Positions 17,591 to 27,384 are shown, counted from the first letter of the stretch. The stretch: DNA of 64,000 nucleotides from Phyllobacterium sp. 628 (GCF_014189505.1 NZ_CP050301.1:2053501-2117500); one strand, 5' to 3'. The notes: a model not told the origin generated them from the letters alone. Numbers and translations: made by a program.

Positions 17591-18289
17591 ATGAGCCTTG
17601 TCGATTCCATCCGCAACACTCTGGTACCCATCCACCGGGAAGGTTATCCGTTCATCGCCGGTTTCGCTGGCGCAACGGTCATTCTCGGCTATTTCTGGGA
17701 ACCCCTGTTCTGGATCGGCCTCATCCTCACGGCCTGGTGCATCTATTTCTACCGCGATCCGCAGCGTGTCACGCCAACCGACGACAAGCTGGTCATCAGT
17801 CCGGCCGATGGTCTTGTTTCCGCAGTTGGTCCGGCCATTCCGCCGCGTGAGCTTAATCTCGGCGACAAGGAAATGACCCGCATTTCCGTGTTCATGAATG
17901 TGTTTTCTTGCCACATCAACCGCGCTCCGGTGCGTGGCCGCATCACGACGATCATCCACAAGCCGGGCAAGTTCCTCAATGCCGAACTCGATAAGGCCAG
18001 CACTGAGAACGAGCGCAACAGCCTGTTGATCGACAGCCCGAACGGACAGGTGGCTGTGGTACAGATTGCCGGTCTCGTCGCCCGCCGTATCGTCTGCTGG
18101 GCCGATGAAAACAATTCCATCTCCATTGGCGAACGCTTTGGTCTGATCCGTTTTGGCTCACGCGTTGACGTCTATCTGCCTGCAGGTTTTGCGCCGCGCG
18201 TTGCAGTCGGCCAGACAGCCATTGGCGGTGAAAGTGTGCTGGCGGAATTTGGCGGCGAGCCAAGTGCTCCGCTGGTCCGCATCAGCTGA
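17591..18289 (+). CDS. psd: phosphatidylserine decarboxylase proenzyme
   Basis: 232 residues, the short archaeal/alphaproteobacterial type. Two hydrophobic segments at about 20-55 anchor it to the inner membrane. SPADGLVS and the [15 protein letters not shown] block are conserved, and the self-cleavage site that yields the pyruvoyl group is the Gly-Ser in [11 protein letters not shown] near residue 190. It converts phosphatidylserine to phosphatidylethanolamine. It is followed ten bases later by pssA, which makes its substrate. Confidence 0.97.
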   Translation: MSLVDSIRNTLVPIHREGYPFIAGFAGATVILGYFWEPLFWIGLILTAWCIYFYRDPQRVTPTDDKLVISPADGLVSAVGPAIPPRELNLGDKEMTRISVFMNVFSCHINRAPVRGRITTIIHKPGKFLNAELDKASTENERNSLLIDSPNGQVAVVQIAGLVARRIVCWADENNSISIGERFGLIRFGSRVDVYLPAGFAPRVAVGQTAIGGESVLAEFGGEPSAPLVRIS

Positions 18290-18299
18290 GGCGCGCGGT

Positions 18300-19151
18300 A
18301 TGAGCGAGCCGGAGAACGATCCGCTGTTTGACGAAAAGCGTCAGGTGCAGGAGCCAACCGGTTCCCGCATTCCGATGCGCTATCTCATTCCCAATGTGAT
18401 CACGGTTCTGGCCATCTGCGCCGGTCTGACCGGTATCCGGCTGGCTTTCGAGAACCGGTTTGAACTGGCCGTGTCCATGGTGCTGCTTGCAGCCTTCCTT
18501 GACGGCATTGACGGGCGCATTGCCCGCATGATGAAGGGCTCTACGAAATTCGGCGCGCAGATGGATTCGCTTGCCGACATCGTCAATTTCGGTGTTGCTC
18601 CGGCGCTGGTTCTCTATGCCTATATGCTGGATCAGGCCCGCTCGTTCGGCTGGATTGCCGCGCTGCTTTACTGCATCGCCTGCTGCCTGCGCCTTGCCCG
18701 TTTCAATGTGATGCTGGATGTGGTCGGCAAGCCCGCCTGGCAGAACAACTTTTTCACCGGTGTTCCGGCACCGGCCGGTGCCATGCTGGTCATGCTGCCG
18801 GTCTATCTCGGCTTTCTCGGCCTTGCACCAACGCGCCCGCTGGCTTTCGCTGCCGCCGCTTACACGGTCGGCGTGGCGGTCCTGATGATCAGCCGCCTGC
18901 CGGTTTTCAGTGGGAAGGCGGCTGGAACAAGGCTGCGCTCCGACTGGGTCATGCCGAGTTTCCTGTTCATCGTTGTCTATGTGGCGTTCCTGATGAGCTA
19001 TACGTGGGAAACGCTGACCCTGACGACCATCGCCTTCTTTCTCACCTTTCCGTTCAGCGCACGAGCCTGGAAGCGCCATGAGGCCGCTGATGCTGCTGTG
19101 GCCAATGCTTTGGCTACCAGTACCGATGAAAGTTCCTCATCGGTTCGTTGA
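18300..19151 (+). CDS. pssA: CDP-diacylglycerol--serine O-phosphatidyltransferase
   Basis: 283 residues with about eight membrane helices. The CDP-alcohol phosphotransferase motif is complete at about residues 62-88: DGIDGRIAR, then GAQMDSLAD with its final aspartate. The start is the ATG at 18300. It forms phosphatidylserine from CDP-diacylglycerol and serine, the first step to phosphatidylethanolamine, and is co-transcribed with psd. The C-terminal tail is short and Ser-rich. Confidence 0.97.
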   Translation: MSEPENDPLFDEKRQVQEPTGSRIPMRYLIPNVITVLAICAGLTGIRLAFENRFELAVSMVLLAAFLDGIDGRIARMMKGSTKFGAQMDSLADIVNFGVAPALVLYAYMLDQARSFGWIAALLYCIACCLRLARFNVMLDVVGKPAWQNNFFTGVPAPAGAMLVMLPVYLGFLGLAPTRPLAFAAAAYTVGVAVLMISRLPVFSGKAAGTRLRSDWVMPSFLFIVVYVAFLMSYTWETLTLTTIAFFLTFPFSARAWKRHEAADAAVANALATSTDESSSSVR

Positions 19152-19157
19152 TCCTCC

Positions 19158-19194
19158 GGTTGCAAGACCCTTCGTGCTGGGTTGCAAGACCCTT
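19158..19194. repeat. short tandem direct repeat
   Basis: GGTTGCAAGACCCTT occurs twice, at 19158-19172 and 19180-19194 (period 22), directly before the family-3 palindrome. It may be a trace of the insertion or of local slippage. Confidence 0.6.
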
Positions 19195-19320
19195 GGTTCG
19201 TGGTTCGACAAGCTCACCATGAGGGAGAGTGTTGGCGGCAAAGCTAATCGGAGATATTGCAGAATATAGCTCCCCTGCAATCCCCACTCTCCCTCATGGT
19301 GAGCTTGTCGAACCACGCAC
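19195..19320. repeat. palindromic repeat, family 3, copy 1
   Basis: The left arm GGTTCGTGGTTCGACAAGCT continues CACCATGAGGGAGAG; the right arm is the reverse complement (CTCTCCCTCATGGTGAGCTT and on to ACCACGCAC). The centre of about 50 bases (GGCAAAGCTAATCGGAGATATTGC region) resembles other copies only loosely. It lies between the convergent pssA and hydrolase genes. Confidence 0.9.
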
Positions 19321-19386
19321 AATATCATTGCAGCATTTTTGCTACCGCCTAATCCCAGTCACATATATCCGGCGTTGGGTTCGAGA

Positions 19387-20385
19387 TCATGGTCGGTTTG
19401 CCTCAATAAGATGGTTGCTCAGAAAGCCAAGGATTTCCGTATTGAGCTGCCGATGAAAAGCGGCCCGGTCAAAACCAGCCTTATCAGTGCAAAGCTCAGG
19501 TTCATCGTCAGCGATCAATGCCGCAAACTCTGGTGTGCACGGCGGCAGGAACGAGAAATGCCCGGAATTTGGCGCGACGTGGAATTCCGCCTTAACTGGA
19601 AGGTTCTTCACGATCATCGGGCCGTCATCAGGTGATACGCCATCGCCCCCACGTTCGGACGCCCAATATAGCAATGGTATTGAGACGCCGCTCAATGCAG
19701 CCTGTGTGAACAGAGGGCCCGCAGGTGAATCCGCAATGACGGCTGCCTTAATTCTTGCGTCGTGGACCATGGGAGATATGGGCCCTGAACGGATCTGCTC
19801 ACAGAAGCGATTGCCGGGGTAGACTGGGCAATTGTTTAGCAGATATTTCCACTCGGGATTGGCACCAGCCAAGGCCAGCCCCGTAAAAGCCCCTCTTGAA
19901 AATCCCACAAAACCAATATGTGCGGGATCAATGGCACGCCCTGCAGGCCAATTGTAGAACAGGAAATCAATGAGGCGCGATATGTCCATTGGACGCTGAA
20001 TCATCGAGGCGATGTCGCCGGGATTGCGTATCTTGGACTGGCCGCTGTCCAGCGGATGATTGATGGCGGCGACAATAAACCCCTTGTCCGCAAGCAATTC
20101 GGCAAGCTCGTGATAATTACCCAGTGACCCGCCAGCGCCGTGCGAGACAACCACCAGCGGATGCCTGCTACCAACTATCGGGCAGTTCATGACGGCTTTC
20201 ATATCAAAAGATCCGACTTTGACTGCAGCAGGGCTGTCGGCACACGGCGACCACACCGCGCCGGTAATCGCCGGCCCGCGGCTATCTTGTGGAACTTCGA
20301 TAAGCTGCAGTCCCGCCGCTTGCACCACTTGCAGTGTGCCCAAGGCAAAGATGGCGGAAAGAGCTGCGAGCTTGAACATTTTCAT
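19387..20385 (-). CDS. secreted alpha/beta hydrolase (dienelactone hydrolase-like)
   Basis: 332 residues. A signal peptide spans residues 1-23 (VVQAAGL). PLVVVSHGAGGSLGNY forms the oxyanion strand, GFVGFSRGAFTG carries the nucleophile Ser in GxSxG, and HVAPNSGHFSFLPPC carries the likely catalytic His. This matches COG4188-type predicted dienelactone hydrolases, which are periplasmic esterases of unknown substrate. It diverges from the membrane-bound AraC-type regulator at 20548, its probable regulator. Confidence 0.87.
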   Translation of the reverse strand: MKMFKLAALSAIFALGTLQVVQAAGLQLIEVPQDSRGPAITGAVWSPCADSPAAVKVGSFDMKAVMNCPIVGSRHPLVVVSHGAGGSLGNYHELAELLADKGFIVAAINHPLDSGQSKIRNPGDIASMIQRPMDISRLIDFLFYNWPAGRAIDPAHIGFVGFSRGAFTGLALAGANPEWKYLLNNCPVYPGNRFCEQIRSGPISPMVHDARIKAAVIADSPAGPLFTQAALSGVSIPLLYWASERGGDGVSPDDGPMIVKNLPVKAEFHVAPNSGHFSFLPPCTPEFAALIADDEPELCTDKAGFDRAAFHRQLNTEILGFLSNHLIEANRP

Positions 20386-20547
20386 GAGAACTCCTTTTCA
20401 TGGCTATGAGGAAGGGAGACAGAGGATCGTTGGAGGCTCAAAGGATCGGCTTTTTCAGCGCAGATTCGACCTTGATCACAATTCAGGTCGTCCGGGATCG
20501 CGTTTCAGGACATAATGGTTTCAGTCAGTTCACCGGGTCGTTGCCTC

Positions 20548-21618
20548 ATGCTTTTTGTGCCATTGCCTTTCGTAGTCGCGCTTCTGCTTCTGATCCTGTT
20601 GATTCAGATGATCAGGCGGAGCGGCGACAATGAAACCAATCCGTTCTTTATGGCTGTGGTTGCCGTCTACGTGGTGCAATCGGTGGTGATTGGCCTGCGC
20701 TGGGGCTACAATATGCTGGAAGTTTTGCCCGTTCAGGGGGTGCTGGCGGTTATTGTCGCCACACTGTCATGGCTCAGTTTTGATGACTTGCGCGATGAAC
20801 GCCCGCTCTCGGAGCGGCCTTGGCTGCTTCTGCATGTCGTGCCGACATTGATCATCATTGGTCTTGTGGCTTTCTGGCCCGCACCCATTTCCCTGTTCAT
20901 CATTCTGGTTTTCACCGGCTACGGCATGGCACTGAACCGCCTTGCTTGGGGCGGGCCGGATGCGCTGGGCTCGTCACGGCTTGATGGCGTCATCAATTCA
21001 TACCGGGCTCTCCAGATCACCGCCTTTGCCATTTCCGCGTCAGCCGTGGTGGATGTCATTATCAGCCTCGATTTTGCCGAGACCGGCGGGATTTATTCGG
21101 GGCTTATTGTGGCGGCCGGCAATGTCCTTGCTCTGTTGATTTTGGGCGGAGCTGCAGCGGTTGCCGGAAGCAGCCGTCCATCAGCGGATGAAATCGGCGG
21201 GCGTGCGGTGGAGGAGACGGTTGTGATGGTTTCTCCCAGTGAGGAAGATGCCGAAATCGCCGCTGCGCTGGATCATCTGATGCAATCGCGGGCGCTTTAT
21301 CGGGATGTCGATCTCAATCTCAATCGGCTGGCGCGCAAGATGGGTCTGTCAGCCCGGCAGGTTTCCGTTGCGGTCAACCGGGTGAAGGCGATGAGCGTCT
21401 CGCAATATGTCAATGATTTCAGGGTGAAAGCGGCATGCCGCCTGCTGACTGATACGGATGAGGCTATCACCCGGATCATGTTTGATGCCGGTTTCCAGAC
21501 CAAGTCGAACTTCAACCGGGAGTTTTTGCGTGTCACTGGCATGAGCCCAAAGGCATGGCGTGCACGCTCTGCAGTTGCAAACAAATCCAGCGCAACGGTC
21601 ATTCGCCTCGCTGGATGA
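20548..21618 (+). CDS. membrane-anchored AraC-type regulator
   Basis: About 356 residues. Six to seven hydrophobic helices fill residues 1-215, and the cytoplasmic C-terminal 130 residues form an AraC/XylS DNA-binding domain (LARKMGLSARQVSVAVNRV, then IMFDAGFQTKSNFNREFLRVTGMSP). The fused membrane sensor resembles regulators described as 7TM-like AraC proteins. The start MLFVPLPFV at 20548 is chosen; an in-frame ATG at 20515 would add eleven residues. Divergent from the secreted hydrolase gene, with about 160 bases between them holding the shared control region. Confidence 0.88.
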   Translation: MLFVPLPFVVALLLLILLIQMIRRSGDNETNPFFMAVVAVYVVQSVVIGLRWGYNMLEVLPVQGVLAVIVATLSWLSFDDLRDERPLSERPWLLLHVVPTLIIIGLVAFWPAPISLFIILVFTGYGMALNRLAWGGPDALGSSRLDGVINSYRALQITAFAISASAVVDVIISLDFAETGGIYSGLIVAAGNVLALLILGGAAAVAGSSRPSADEIGGRAVEETVVMVSPSEEDAEIAAALDHLMQSRALYRDVDLNLNRLARKMGLSARQVSVAVNRVKAMSVSQYVNDFRVKAACRLLTDTDEAITRIMFDAGFQTKSNFNREFLRVTGMSPKAWRARSAVANKSSATVIRLAG

Positions 21619-21639
21619 GCGTTCTACTGCATCAAGATT

Positions 21640-21770
21640 GTGCGTGGTTCGACAAGCTCACCATGAGGGACAGTGAGGATTGCGGGAGCTATATTCTGCA
21701 TTCTGCGATGGTGCCGATTGGTTATGCAACAAGCCCATATCCCTCATGGTGAGTTTGTCGAACCACGCAC
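21640..21770. repeat. palindromic repeat, family 3, copy 2
   Basis: Left arm GTGCGTGGTTCGACAAGCTC then ACCATGAGGGA; right arm TCCCTCATGGTGAGTTTGTC then GAACCACGCAC. 131 bp in all, between the convergent AraC-type gene and the SDR gene. Confidence 0.92.
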
Positions 21771-21800
21771 CATGGTAGTGCAACTCATTTAAGAGTTACC

Positions 21801-22553
21801 CTAGCTCGGATTATTATAGCTCAGTAGCTTGTCGGCACGCACATCATAGATTTTGCCAGTTGCATCGAGCGCCGGATCGGCGAGCAGCACAATCTTGGCA
21901 GCAACCTCGGCCGGTGTCGGCAATGTTTCAGGGTCTTCCCCCGGCACGGCCTGCGCGCGCATGGCTGTGCGCGTCGCACCCGGATTGACCGAATTGACCC
22001 GCAACCTGGTCTGGCGCGTTTCATCGGCCCAGCTGCGCCCCAGGGCCTCGACAGCGGCCTTGGAAGCCGCATAGGGGCCCCAGTAGGCGCGGGCGGAGTG
22101 TGCGGCGCCCGATGACAGCAAAATAGCCCGTCCCGCGTCTGAGAGCTTCAGCAGCGGATCTGTGGTGCGGATTAGCCGCCAGACACTGGACACGTTGATG
22201 TTCATCAACTTGTCGAAGACTTTGGCTTCCACATGGCCAATTGGCGAAATCGTGCCCAGAACGCCCGCATTGGCTACCAGCACATCCAGCTTGCCCCAAC
22301 GCTCGTGGATCGAACCACCGAGCCGGTCGATGGCGGACATGTCGGTCAGATCGAGCGGAACCAGCGTTGCCGTGCCGCCCGCTGCCGTGATTTCATCGTC
22401 GAGTTCTTCCAGACCGCCAACGGTCCGGGCAACGGCAATGACATGGGCACCGCGGCCAGCAAGTTCTTTGGCAAGAAAGTAGCCAATGCCACGGGATGCG
22501 CCGGTGACAAGCGCAAGCTTGCCGTCCAGCCGAAAACTGCCGTCAGAAATCAT
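21801..22553 (-). CDS. short-chain dehydrogenase/reductase
   Basis: 250 residues with the classical SDR set: TGASRGIG cofactor loop near residue 18, NAGV, a catalytic Ser (LLSSGAA), YAASK with Tyr and Lys, and NPGATRT. NADP(H) preference is likely from the Arg after the glycine loop. It follows purF by 11 bases in the same direction, a linkage seen in relatives, but the substrate is unknown. The ATG at 22553 is preferred over a TTG at 22568. Confidence 0.92.
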   Translation of the reverse strand: MISDGSFRLDGKLALVTGASRGIGYFLAKELAGRGAHVIAVARTVGGLEELDDEITAAGGTATLVPLDLTDMSAIDRLGGSIHERWGKLDVLVANAGVLGTISPIGHVEAKVFDKLMNINVSSVWRLIRTTDPLLKLSDAGRAILLSSGAAHSARAYWGPYAASKAAVEALGRSWADETRQTRLRVNSVNPGATRTAMRAQAVPGEDPETLPTPAEVAAKIVLLADPALDATGKIYDVRADKLLSYNNPS

Positions 22554-22564
22554 GGTATGAAAAC

Positions 22565-24058
22565 TCAACCGTTGTTTGCGAGAAGCGCGAACTGGCGCAC
22601 ATTGCTGATACCGTCCCGGTCAACCAGCCGGGTCGGATAATCGCCAGTGAAATAGTGATCGGTGAACAGCGGCGAGTTTGCATCGCGCGGCGCTCCGCTC
22701 ACTGCCTTGTACAATCCGTCAATTGACAGGAAGGCCAGCGAATCCGCACCGATATACGCGCACATCGCATCAAGATCAGTATACTGGTTCGCCAGAAGCT
22801 TGTCCGCATCGGGCGTGTCGATGCCGTAAAAATCCGGATGATAGATCATAGGGCTGGCAACGCGGATATGCACTTCACGCGCACCGGCATCGCGGATCAT
22901 CTGCACGATCTTGATCGACGTGGTGCCGCGCACGATGGAATCATCCACCAGAACCACGCGCTTACCTTCGATGACGGCCTTGTTAGCGGAATGTTTCAGC
23001 TTGACGCCGAATGCCCGGATCGACTGGGTCGGCTCGATGAACGTGCGTCCGACATAGTGATTGCGGATAATGCCAAGCTCGAAGGGAATACCGCTTGCCT
23101 GGGCAAAGCCGATAGCCGCAGGCGTGCCACCATCGGGAACCGGGACCACCACATCAGCTTCCAGTGGTGCTTCCTTGGCGAGATTGACGCCCATATTCTT
23201 GCGAGCGTTATAAACATTGCGTCCGCCGACAACAGAATCGGGGCGGGCAAAATAGACATATTCGAACAGGCAAATTCGTTCAGGCTTCGGGCTCTGCGGC
23301 TTGAAGGCTTCGATGCTGATCGTGCCGTCGCTCTGGATTTCGCAAACGACGACTTCGCCGTTCTCGATATCGCGTACAAACTTGGCGCCGATAATATCAA
23401 GTGCGCAGCTTTCGGAGGCAAAGATCGGCTTACCGTCGAGATCGCCCATGACAAGCGGACGAATGCCGATGGGATCACGTGCGGCAATCAGCTTGGTGCG
23501 GGTGAGGGCGAGCATGGCATAGCCGCCTTCCATCTGGCGGATTGCATCCACGAAACGGTCACTGGACGACGTGCTGCGCGAACGGGCGATCAGATGCAAA
23601 ACGACTTCCGTATCGGAATTCGACTGGCAGATCGCGCCTTCGGCGATGAGCTTGCGGCGCATTGTCAGACCATTGGTGAAATTGCCATTATGGGCAATGG
23701 CAATGCCGCCGATTTCCAGTTCGGCAAAAAGCGGCTGCACATTGCGCAGCGCTGCATCGCCTGTCGTGGAATAGCGTACGTGGCCGATAGCACGGTCGCC
23801 GGGCAATTGTGCCAATGTAGCCGGGTTGGTGTAGTGATCGCCAACGAGACCCATGCGGCGCTCAGAGCAGAACTTGTTGCCGTCATAGGAGACGATACCC
23901 GCTGCTTCCTGTCCACGGTGCTGCAGGGCATGAAGTCCCAGCGCTGTCAGCGTTGCGGCATCGGAGTGCCCCAAAATGCCAAACACACCGCACTCTTCAT
24001 GCAGTGTGTCGTCATCAAGGGACATGAGAGGGGTCTCATCACGAAAAATGTCGGTCAT
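22565..24058 (-). CDS. purF: amidophosphoribosyltransferase
   Basis: 497 residues. It commits PRPP and glutamine to purine synthesis as phosphoribosylamine. The N-terminal Ntn glutaminase begins at the catalytic Cys in EECGVFGI. From the ATG used here that leaves a 22-residue propeptide; the in-frame ATG at 24025 would leave exactly 11, as in Bacillus PurF, so the start is open. AAAGG precedes the upstream ATG. Other motifs are HRGQEAAG, HVRYSTTG, HNGNFTN, NSDTE and the PRPP loop VLVDDSIVRGTTS. Confidence 0.97.
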   Translation of the reverse strand: MTDIFRDETPLMSLDDDTLHEECGVFGILGHSDAATLTALGLHALQHRGQEAAGIVSYDGNKFCSERRMGLVGDHYTNPATLAQLPGDRAIGHVRYSTTGDAALRNVQPLFAELEIGGIAIAHNGNFTNGLTMRRKLIAEGAICQSNSDTEVVLHLIARSRSTSSSDRFVDAIRQMEGGYAMLALTRTKLIAARDPIGIRPLVMGDLDGKPIFASESCALDIIGAKFVRDIENGEVVVCEIQSDGTISIEAFKPQSPKPERICLFEYVYFARPDSVVGGRNVYNARKNMGVNLAKEAPLEADVVVPVPDGGTPAAIGFAQASGIPFELGIIRNHYVGRTFIEPTQSIRAFGVKLKHSANKAVIEGKRVVLVDDSIVRGTTSIKIVQMIRDAGAREVHIRVASPMIYHPDFYGIDTPDADKLLANQYTDLDAMCAYIGADSLAFLSIDGLYKAVSGAPRDANSPLFTDHYFTGDYPTRLVDRDGISNVRQFALLANNG

Positions 24059-24165
24059 TACCGCAAGCCTTTCGCCGCAGATTCAACTGTAAGATCTGTC
24101 ATTCCATTATGCCACACTATGTGGGGTATTACCACGCAAACGCCAAGTTAACCGTTTGTCGCACC

Positions 24166-24756
24166 TCAAGGCTTGGGTGTTGTGCCTTCCGGCGGAACAT
24201 CTTCCTTGGGTTCAGGTGTCGTCGTCGGGTCTGTTGCAGGCGCAGAGCCCGGCTTCAGACGCTTCAAAATGGTTGATTCAGGGTCTTCCGGCAGCAGGCT
24301 GACCAGCTTAGCACCCAGTGAGTCGATCATTGGCTTGGATTTGGCGTTGGCGATCCATCCGGGTTGATTGTCCGTGACGAGCCAGTTGAAGAACAGCATG
24401 GCGACAACAACGAGGAGAACGCCGCGCGCTGCACCAAAAAGGAAGCCAAGTGTGCGATCCAGTGCACCAATGCGGCTGTCGATGATGAAATCGGCAATCT
24501 TCATGGTGATGACAGAAACGATGATCAGTGTGACGATGAAAACGATACCGGCAGCCGCGATCTGGGCAATAGTCTCATTGCTGATATAGGGCGCCAGGAA
24601 GGGGACGACAGGCTTGTAGAACAGGTAAGCGGCCGCTGCAGCCGCTGCCCATGATACGACGGACAACACTTCGCGCGAAAAGCCGCGCACCATGGCAAGA
24701 ACCGCCGAAACAAGGGTGATGCCCAGAAGAATTCCGTCTAGCAACGTAATAGGCAT
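24166..24756 (-). CDS. cvpA: CvpA family membrane protein
   Basis: 196 residues, start MPITLLDGILLGI. Four hydrophobic helices cover about 1-125, including GFSREVLSVVSW, the best-conserved CvpA stretch. The C-terminal tail from about 155 is hydrophilic and Pro/Thr-rich. CvpA proteins are inner membrane proteins named for colicin V production; their real role is in envelope integrity and remains ill-defined. It lies between radA (61-base gap) and purF (107-base gap). Confidence 0.93.
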   Translation of the reverse strand: MPITLLDGILLGITLVSAVLAMVRGFSREVLSVVSWAAAAAAAYLFYKPVVPFLAPYISNETIAQIAAAGIVFIVTLIIVSVITMKIADFIIDSRIGALDRTLGFLFGAARGVLLVVVAMLFFNWLVTDNQPGWIANAKSKPMIDSLGAKLVSLLPEDPESTILKRLKPGSAPATDPTTTPEPKEDVPPEGTTPKP

Positions 24757-24817
24757 TTTACTTTTCGTCCCTAATCCAAATCTGACCGCGTGGCCGTCAG
24801 AGAAATGGCCGTCCTGA

Positions 24818-26218
24818 TCAGTCGTCGCGTTGTCGTTTACCGGGTCCCGACGCCGCAATCCGGGCCACAAGGTCCGGCAGCGAAGCCGTCTCGGTCAGAT
24901 GGGCATTGCGTCCTTTGGGCACGTCATTGCTTCCCTTGGGAAGAACTGCCTGCTTGAACCCAAGCTTCTCTGCTTCCTTCAGCCGCTGCACCGCATGCGC
25001 CACCGGGCGAACGGCGCCAGACAAGCTGACTTCGCCGAAATAGACGCAATCTGCGGGAAGGGCAATACCAGCAATGGATGAAACCAGTGCAGATGCAACC
25101 GCAAGATCAGCTGCAGGCTCAGAAATCCGGTATCCGCCCGCCACATTGAGGTAAACATCGTGCTGGCCGAACCGTACGCCGCAATGCGCCTCAAGCACGG
25201 CGAGAATCATCGAAAGCCGGTTGCCATCCCATCCCACGACCGCGCGGCGCGGGGTGCCGAGCGAAGAAGGCGCGACAAGTGCCTGAATTTCGACAAGCAC
25301 GGGACGCGTGCCTTCCATCCCGGCAAATACCGCTGCGCCGGGCGATTTGTCATTGCGCTCACCAAGAAAAAGTTCGGACGGATTGGCAACTTCGCGCAAT
25401 CCCCGGTCGAACATTTCAAACACGCCGATCTCGTCTGTCGGTCCGAAACGGTTCTTGACGGTGCGCAGGATGCGATAGTGATGACCGCCTTCGCCCTCGA
25501 AATAGAGCACCGCGTCGACCATATGCTCGACAACGCGCGGACCGGCGATCTGCCCATCCTTGGTCACGTGCCCGACCAGAACAACCGCCGCGCCTGTCTG
25601 TTTGGCATAGCGGATCATCGCCTGCGCCCCGGCGCGAACCTGCGTCACGGTGCCGGGAGCCGAATCGGCCGCATCCGTCCACAAGGTCTGGATTGAATCG
25701 ATAATGATCAGGTCGGGGCGCTTGGACTCTGAAATTGTGGCGAGAATATCTTCGACATTGGTTTCGGCCGCCAGCAGCACATCGGTATCGGCCGCATGCA
25801 GGCGCTGCGCCCGCAACCGGATTTGCGCCACCGCTTCTTCGCCCGAGACATAGATGACTTTGTGGCCCTGCCGCGCCAAAGCAGCGGCTGCCTGTGTCAG
25901 CAATGTCGATTTGCCGATGCCGGGATCGCCGCCCACCAGAATGGCCGAGCCACGCACAAATCCACCGCCGGTTACCCGGTCCAGTTCGCTGATCCCCGAT
26001 TGAATGCGCGGTGCATCCTCAATATCACCGGAGAGCGAGGTGAGGGCGACGGCGCGGCCCTTGCGGCCGGATAATTTGCCGGGGCCACTGCCGATACCGC
26101 CCGCCGTGCCTTCTTCGACAAGCGTGTTCCACTCGCCGCAAGCGTCGCACTTGCCGGCCCAGCGTGTGTGCACGGCTCCGCAGTTCTGGCAGATGAATTG
26201 AATTCTTGACTTGGCCAT
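24818..26218 (-). CDS. radA: DNA repair protein RadA
   Basis: 466 residues. The N-terminal zinc finger (CQNCGAVHTRWAGKCDACG), a RecA-like ATPase core with Walker A GGDPGIGKSTLL, the RadA-specific VKNRFGPTDEIGVFEM motif and a C-terminal Lon-protease-like domain (from about residue 290) are all present. RadA drives branch migration in recombination. The ATG at 26218 overlaps the alr stop as ATGA, so the two are coupled. Confidence 0.97.
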   Translation of the reverse strand: MAKSRIQFICQNCGAVHTRWAGKCDACGEWNTLVEEGTAGGIGSGPGKLSGRKGRAVALTSLSGDIEDAPRIQSGISELDRVTGGGFVRGSAILVGGDPGIGKSTLLTQAAAALARQGHKVIYVSGEEAVAQIRLRAQRLHAADTDVLLAAETNVEDILATISESKRPDLIIIDSIQTLWTDAADSAPGTVTQVRAGAQAMIRYAKQTGAAVVLVGHVTKDGQIAGPRVVEHMVDAVLYFEGEGGHHYRILRTVKNRFGPTDEIGVFEMFDRGLREVANPSELFLGERNDKSPGAAVFAGMEGTRPVLVEIQALVAPSSLGTPRRAVVGWDGNRLSMILAVLEAHCGVRFGQHDVYLNVAGGYRISEPAADLAVASALVSSIAGIALPADCVYFGEVSLSGAVRPVAHAVQRLKEAEKLGFKQAVLPKGSNDVPKGRNAHLTETASLPDLVARIAASGPGKRQRDD

Positions 26219-27384
26219 CAATCGCCTTTTCCGGAGTAGAGATAGCGGCGGTGATAGCGGTTGCCAAGGCCGGTCAACAATTCGAAGCCGATGGACCCTG
26301 CCGCGCGGGCGGCGTCGTCGAGCGCAATGTTGGGTCCGAACAGCTCGATATAGTCACCCGGCTTGATCGCGTCTTCGGGGACGTCGCTGATATCAAACGA
26401 GGTCAAATCCATGGTCACCCGGCCAATAACCGGCACTCTGTGACCCGCGACAAAACCTTCGCCGCCTTTTTGCACGGCAATGCGCAAGGGTGTGCCGCTG
26501 CCCGAGGCCGAGCGCAGATAGCCATCCGCGTATCCCGCCGAACAAACGGCAATGCGCGTGTCGCGTTCGAGCAGCGCCGTCGCGCCATATCCTGTTGTTT
26601 CGCCCTCGAGACTGGTTCGAATTTGGACGATACGGGCCTCCAGCGTCACAACCGGGCGCATGGGGTTGGCGACCCCAGCCAGCGGCTCGCCGCCATACAT
26701 GGCGATACCAGGCCGGCTTAGCTCACCGCCATTGTGGACCGCGTGAAAAATGCCGGACGAATTGGAAGCGCTTGATTCAATGCCTGCAAAAGCAATGCGA
26801 AGCTTTTGAAATGACTCAATTTGGCGCTGTGTGAGATGATGACCCGGCTCGTCGCCCGTTGCCAGATGTGTCATGAGCAGAACGGGCATGTCCCGGGTTT
26901 CTGCAGAAAACGCGAGCGCCTCCGCCACGGTCAAACCCAACCGGTTCATCCCGGTATCCACGTGCAGACCATAGGGCAGCTTCGATCCGCTCTCGGCATT
27001 GGCACGGGTCCACAAGTCGATTTCATAATGAGAGCCGAGCACGGGGATAAGTCCGGATTCTTCAAAAACCGGTCGCGCTTCGGCAAACAAGCCGTTCAGC
27101 ACAAAGACCCTCGCTTCCGGCACGATTGCCTTGACGCGAAGGCCTTCTTCCACAAGTGCCACGAAAAACGTCCGGCACCCGGCATCCCACAGAACCGGCA
27201 CCACGTATTCGATACCAAGTCCGTAGGCATTGGCCTTGACCACGGCGCTGGTTTGCCCCGGTTTTGATTTCTCGGCAAGCAACGTCCAATTGGCAACGAG
27301 TGCATCGAGATCGATGGTAAGCCGTCCGCCCGCAAGGCGGGAATCAGCGCCTGCGGTGGTGATATGAGGGTGTTTACTGGTCAA
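26218..27384 (-). CDS. alr: alanine racemase
   Basis: About 388 residues. Supplies D-alanine for peptidoglycan. The PLP lysine lies in VVKANAYGLG near residue 42, the catalytic Tyr in CSAGYADGYLRS, and HVDTGMNRLG is the family core. There is no good ATG at the expected start. A TTG at 27382-27384 (LTSKHPHI) is proposed; the open frame to 27501 begins inside a family-3 palindrome and reads MVSLSNHAP, which is repeat sequence and not alr. Terminal ATGA overlap with radA. Confidence 0.95.
   Translation of the reverse strand: MTSKHPHITTAGADSRLAGGRLTIDLDALVANWTLLAEKSKPGQTSAVVKANAYGLGIEYVVPVLWDAGCRTFFVALVEEGLRVKAIVPEARVFVLNGLFAEARPVFEESGLIPVLGSHYEIDLWTRANAESGSKLPYGLHVDTGMNRLGLTVAEALAFSAETRDMPVLLMTHLATGDEPGHHLTQRQIESFQKLRIAFAGIESSASNSSGIFHAVHNGGELSRPGIAMYGGEPLAGVANPMRPVVTLEARIVQIRTSLEGETTGYGATALLERDTRIAVCSAGYADGYLRSASGSGTPLRIAVQKGGEGFVAGHRVPVIGRVTMDLTSFDISDVPEDAIKPGDYIELFGPNIALDDAARAAGSIGFELLTGLGNRYHRRYLYSGKGD

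Noticed and set aside
17261..17959. 232-residue minus-strand open frame through the inverted repeat and psd
   Set aside because: No ribosome site, overlaps psd antisense, and its C-terminal part only reads the inverted repeat and spacer.
22838..24151. 437-residue plus-strand open frame
   Set aside because: Antisense to purF, whose catalytic and PRPP motifs are complete.
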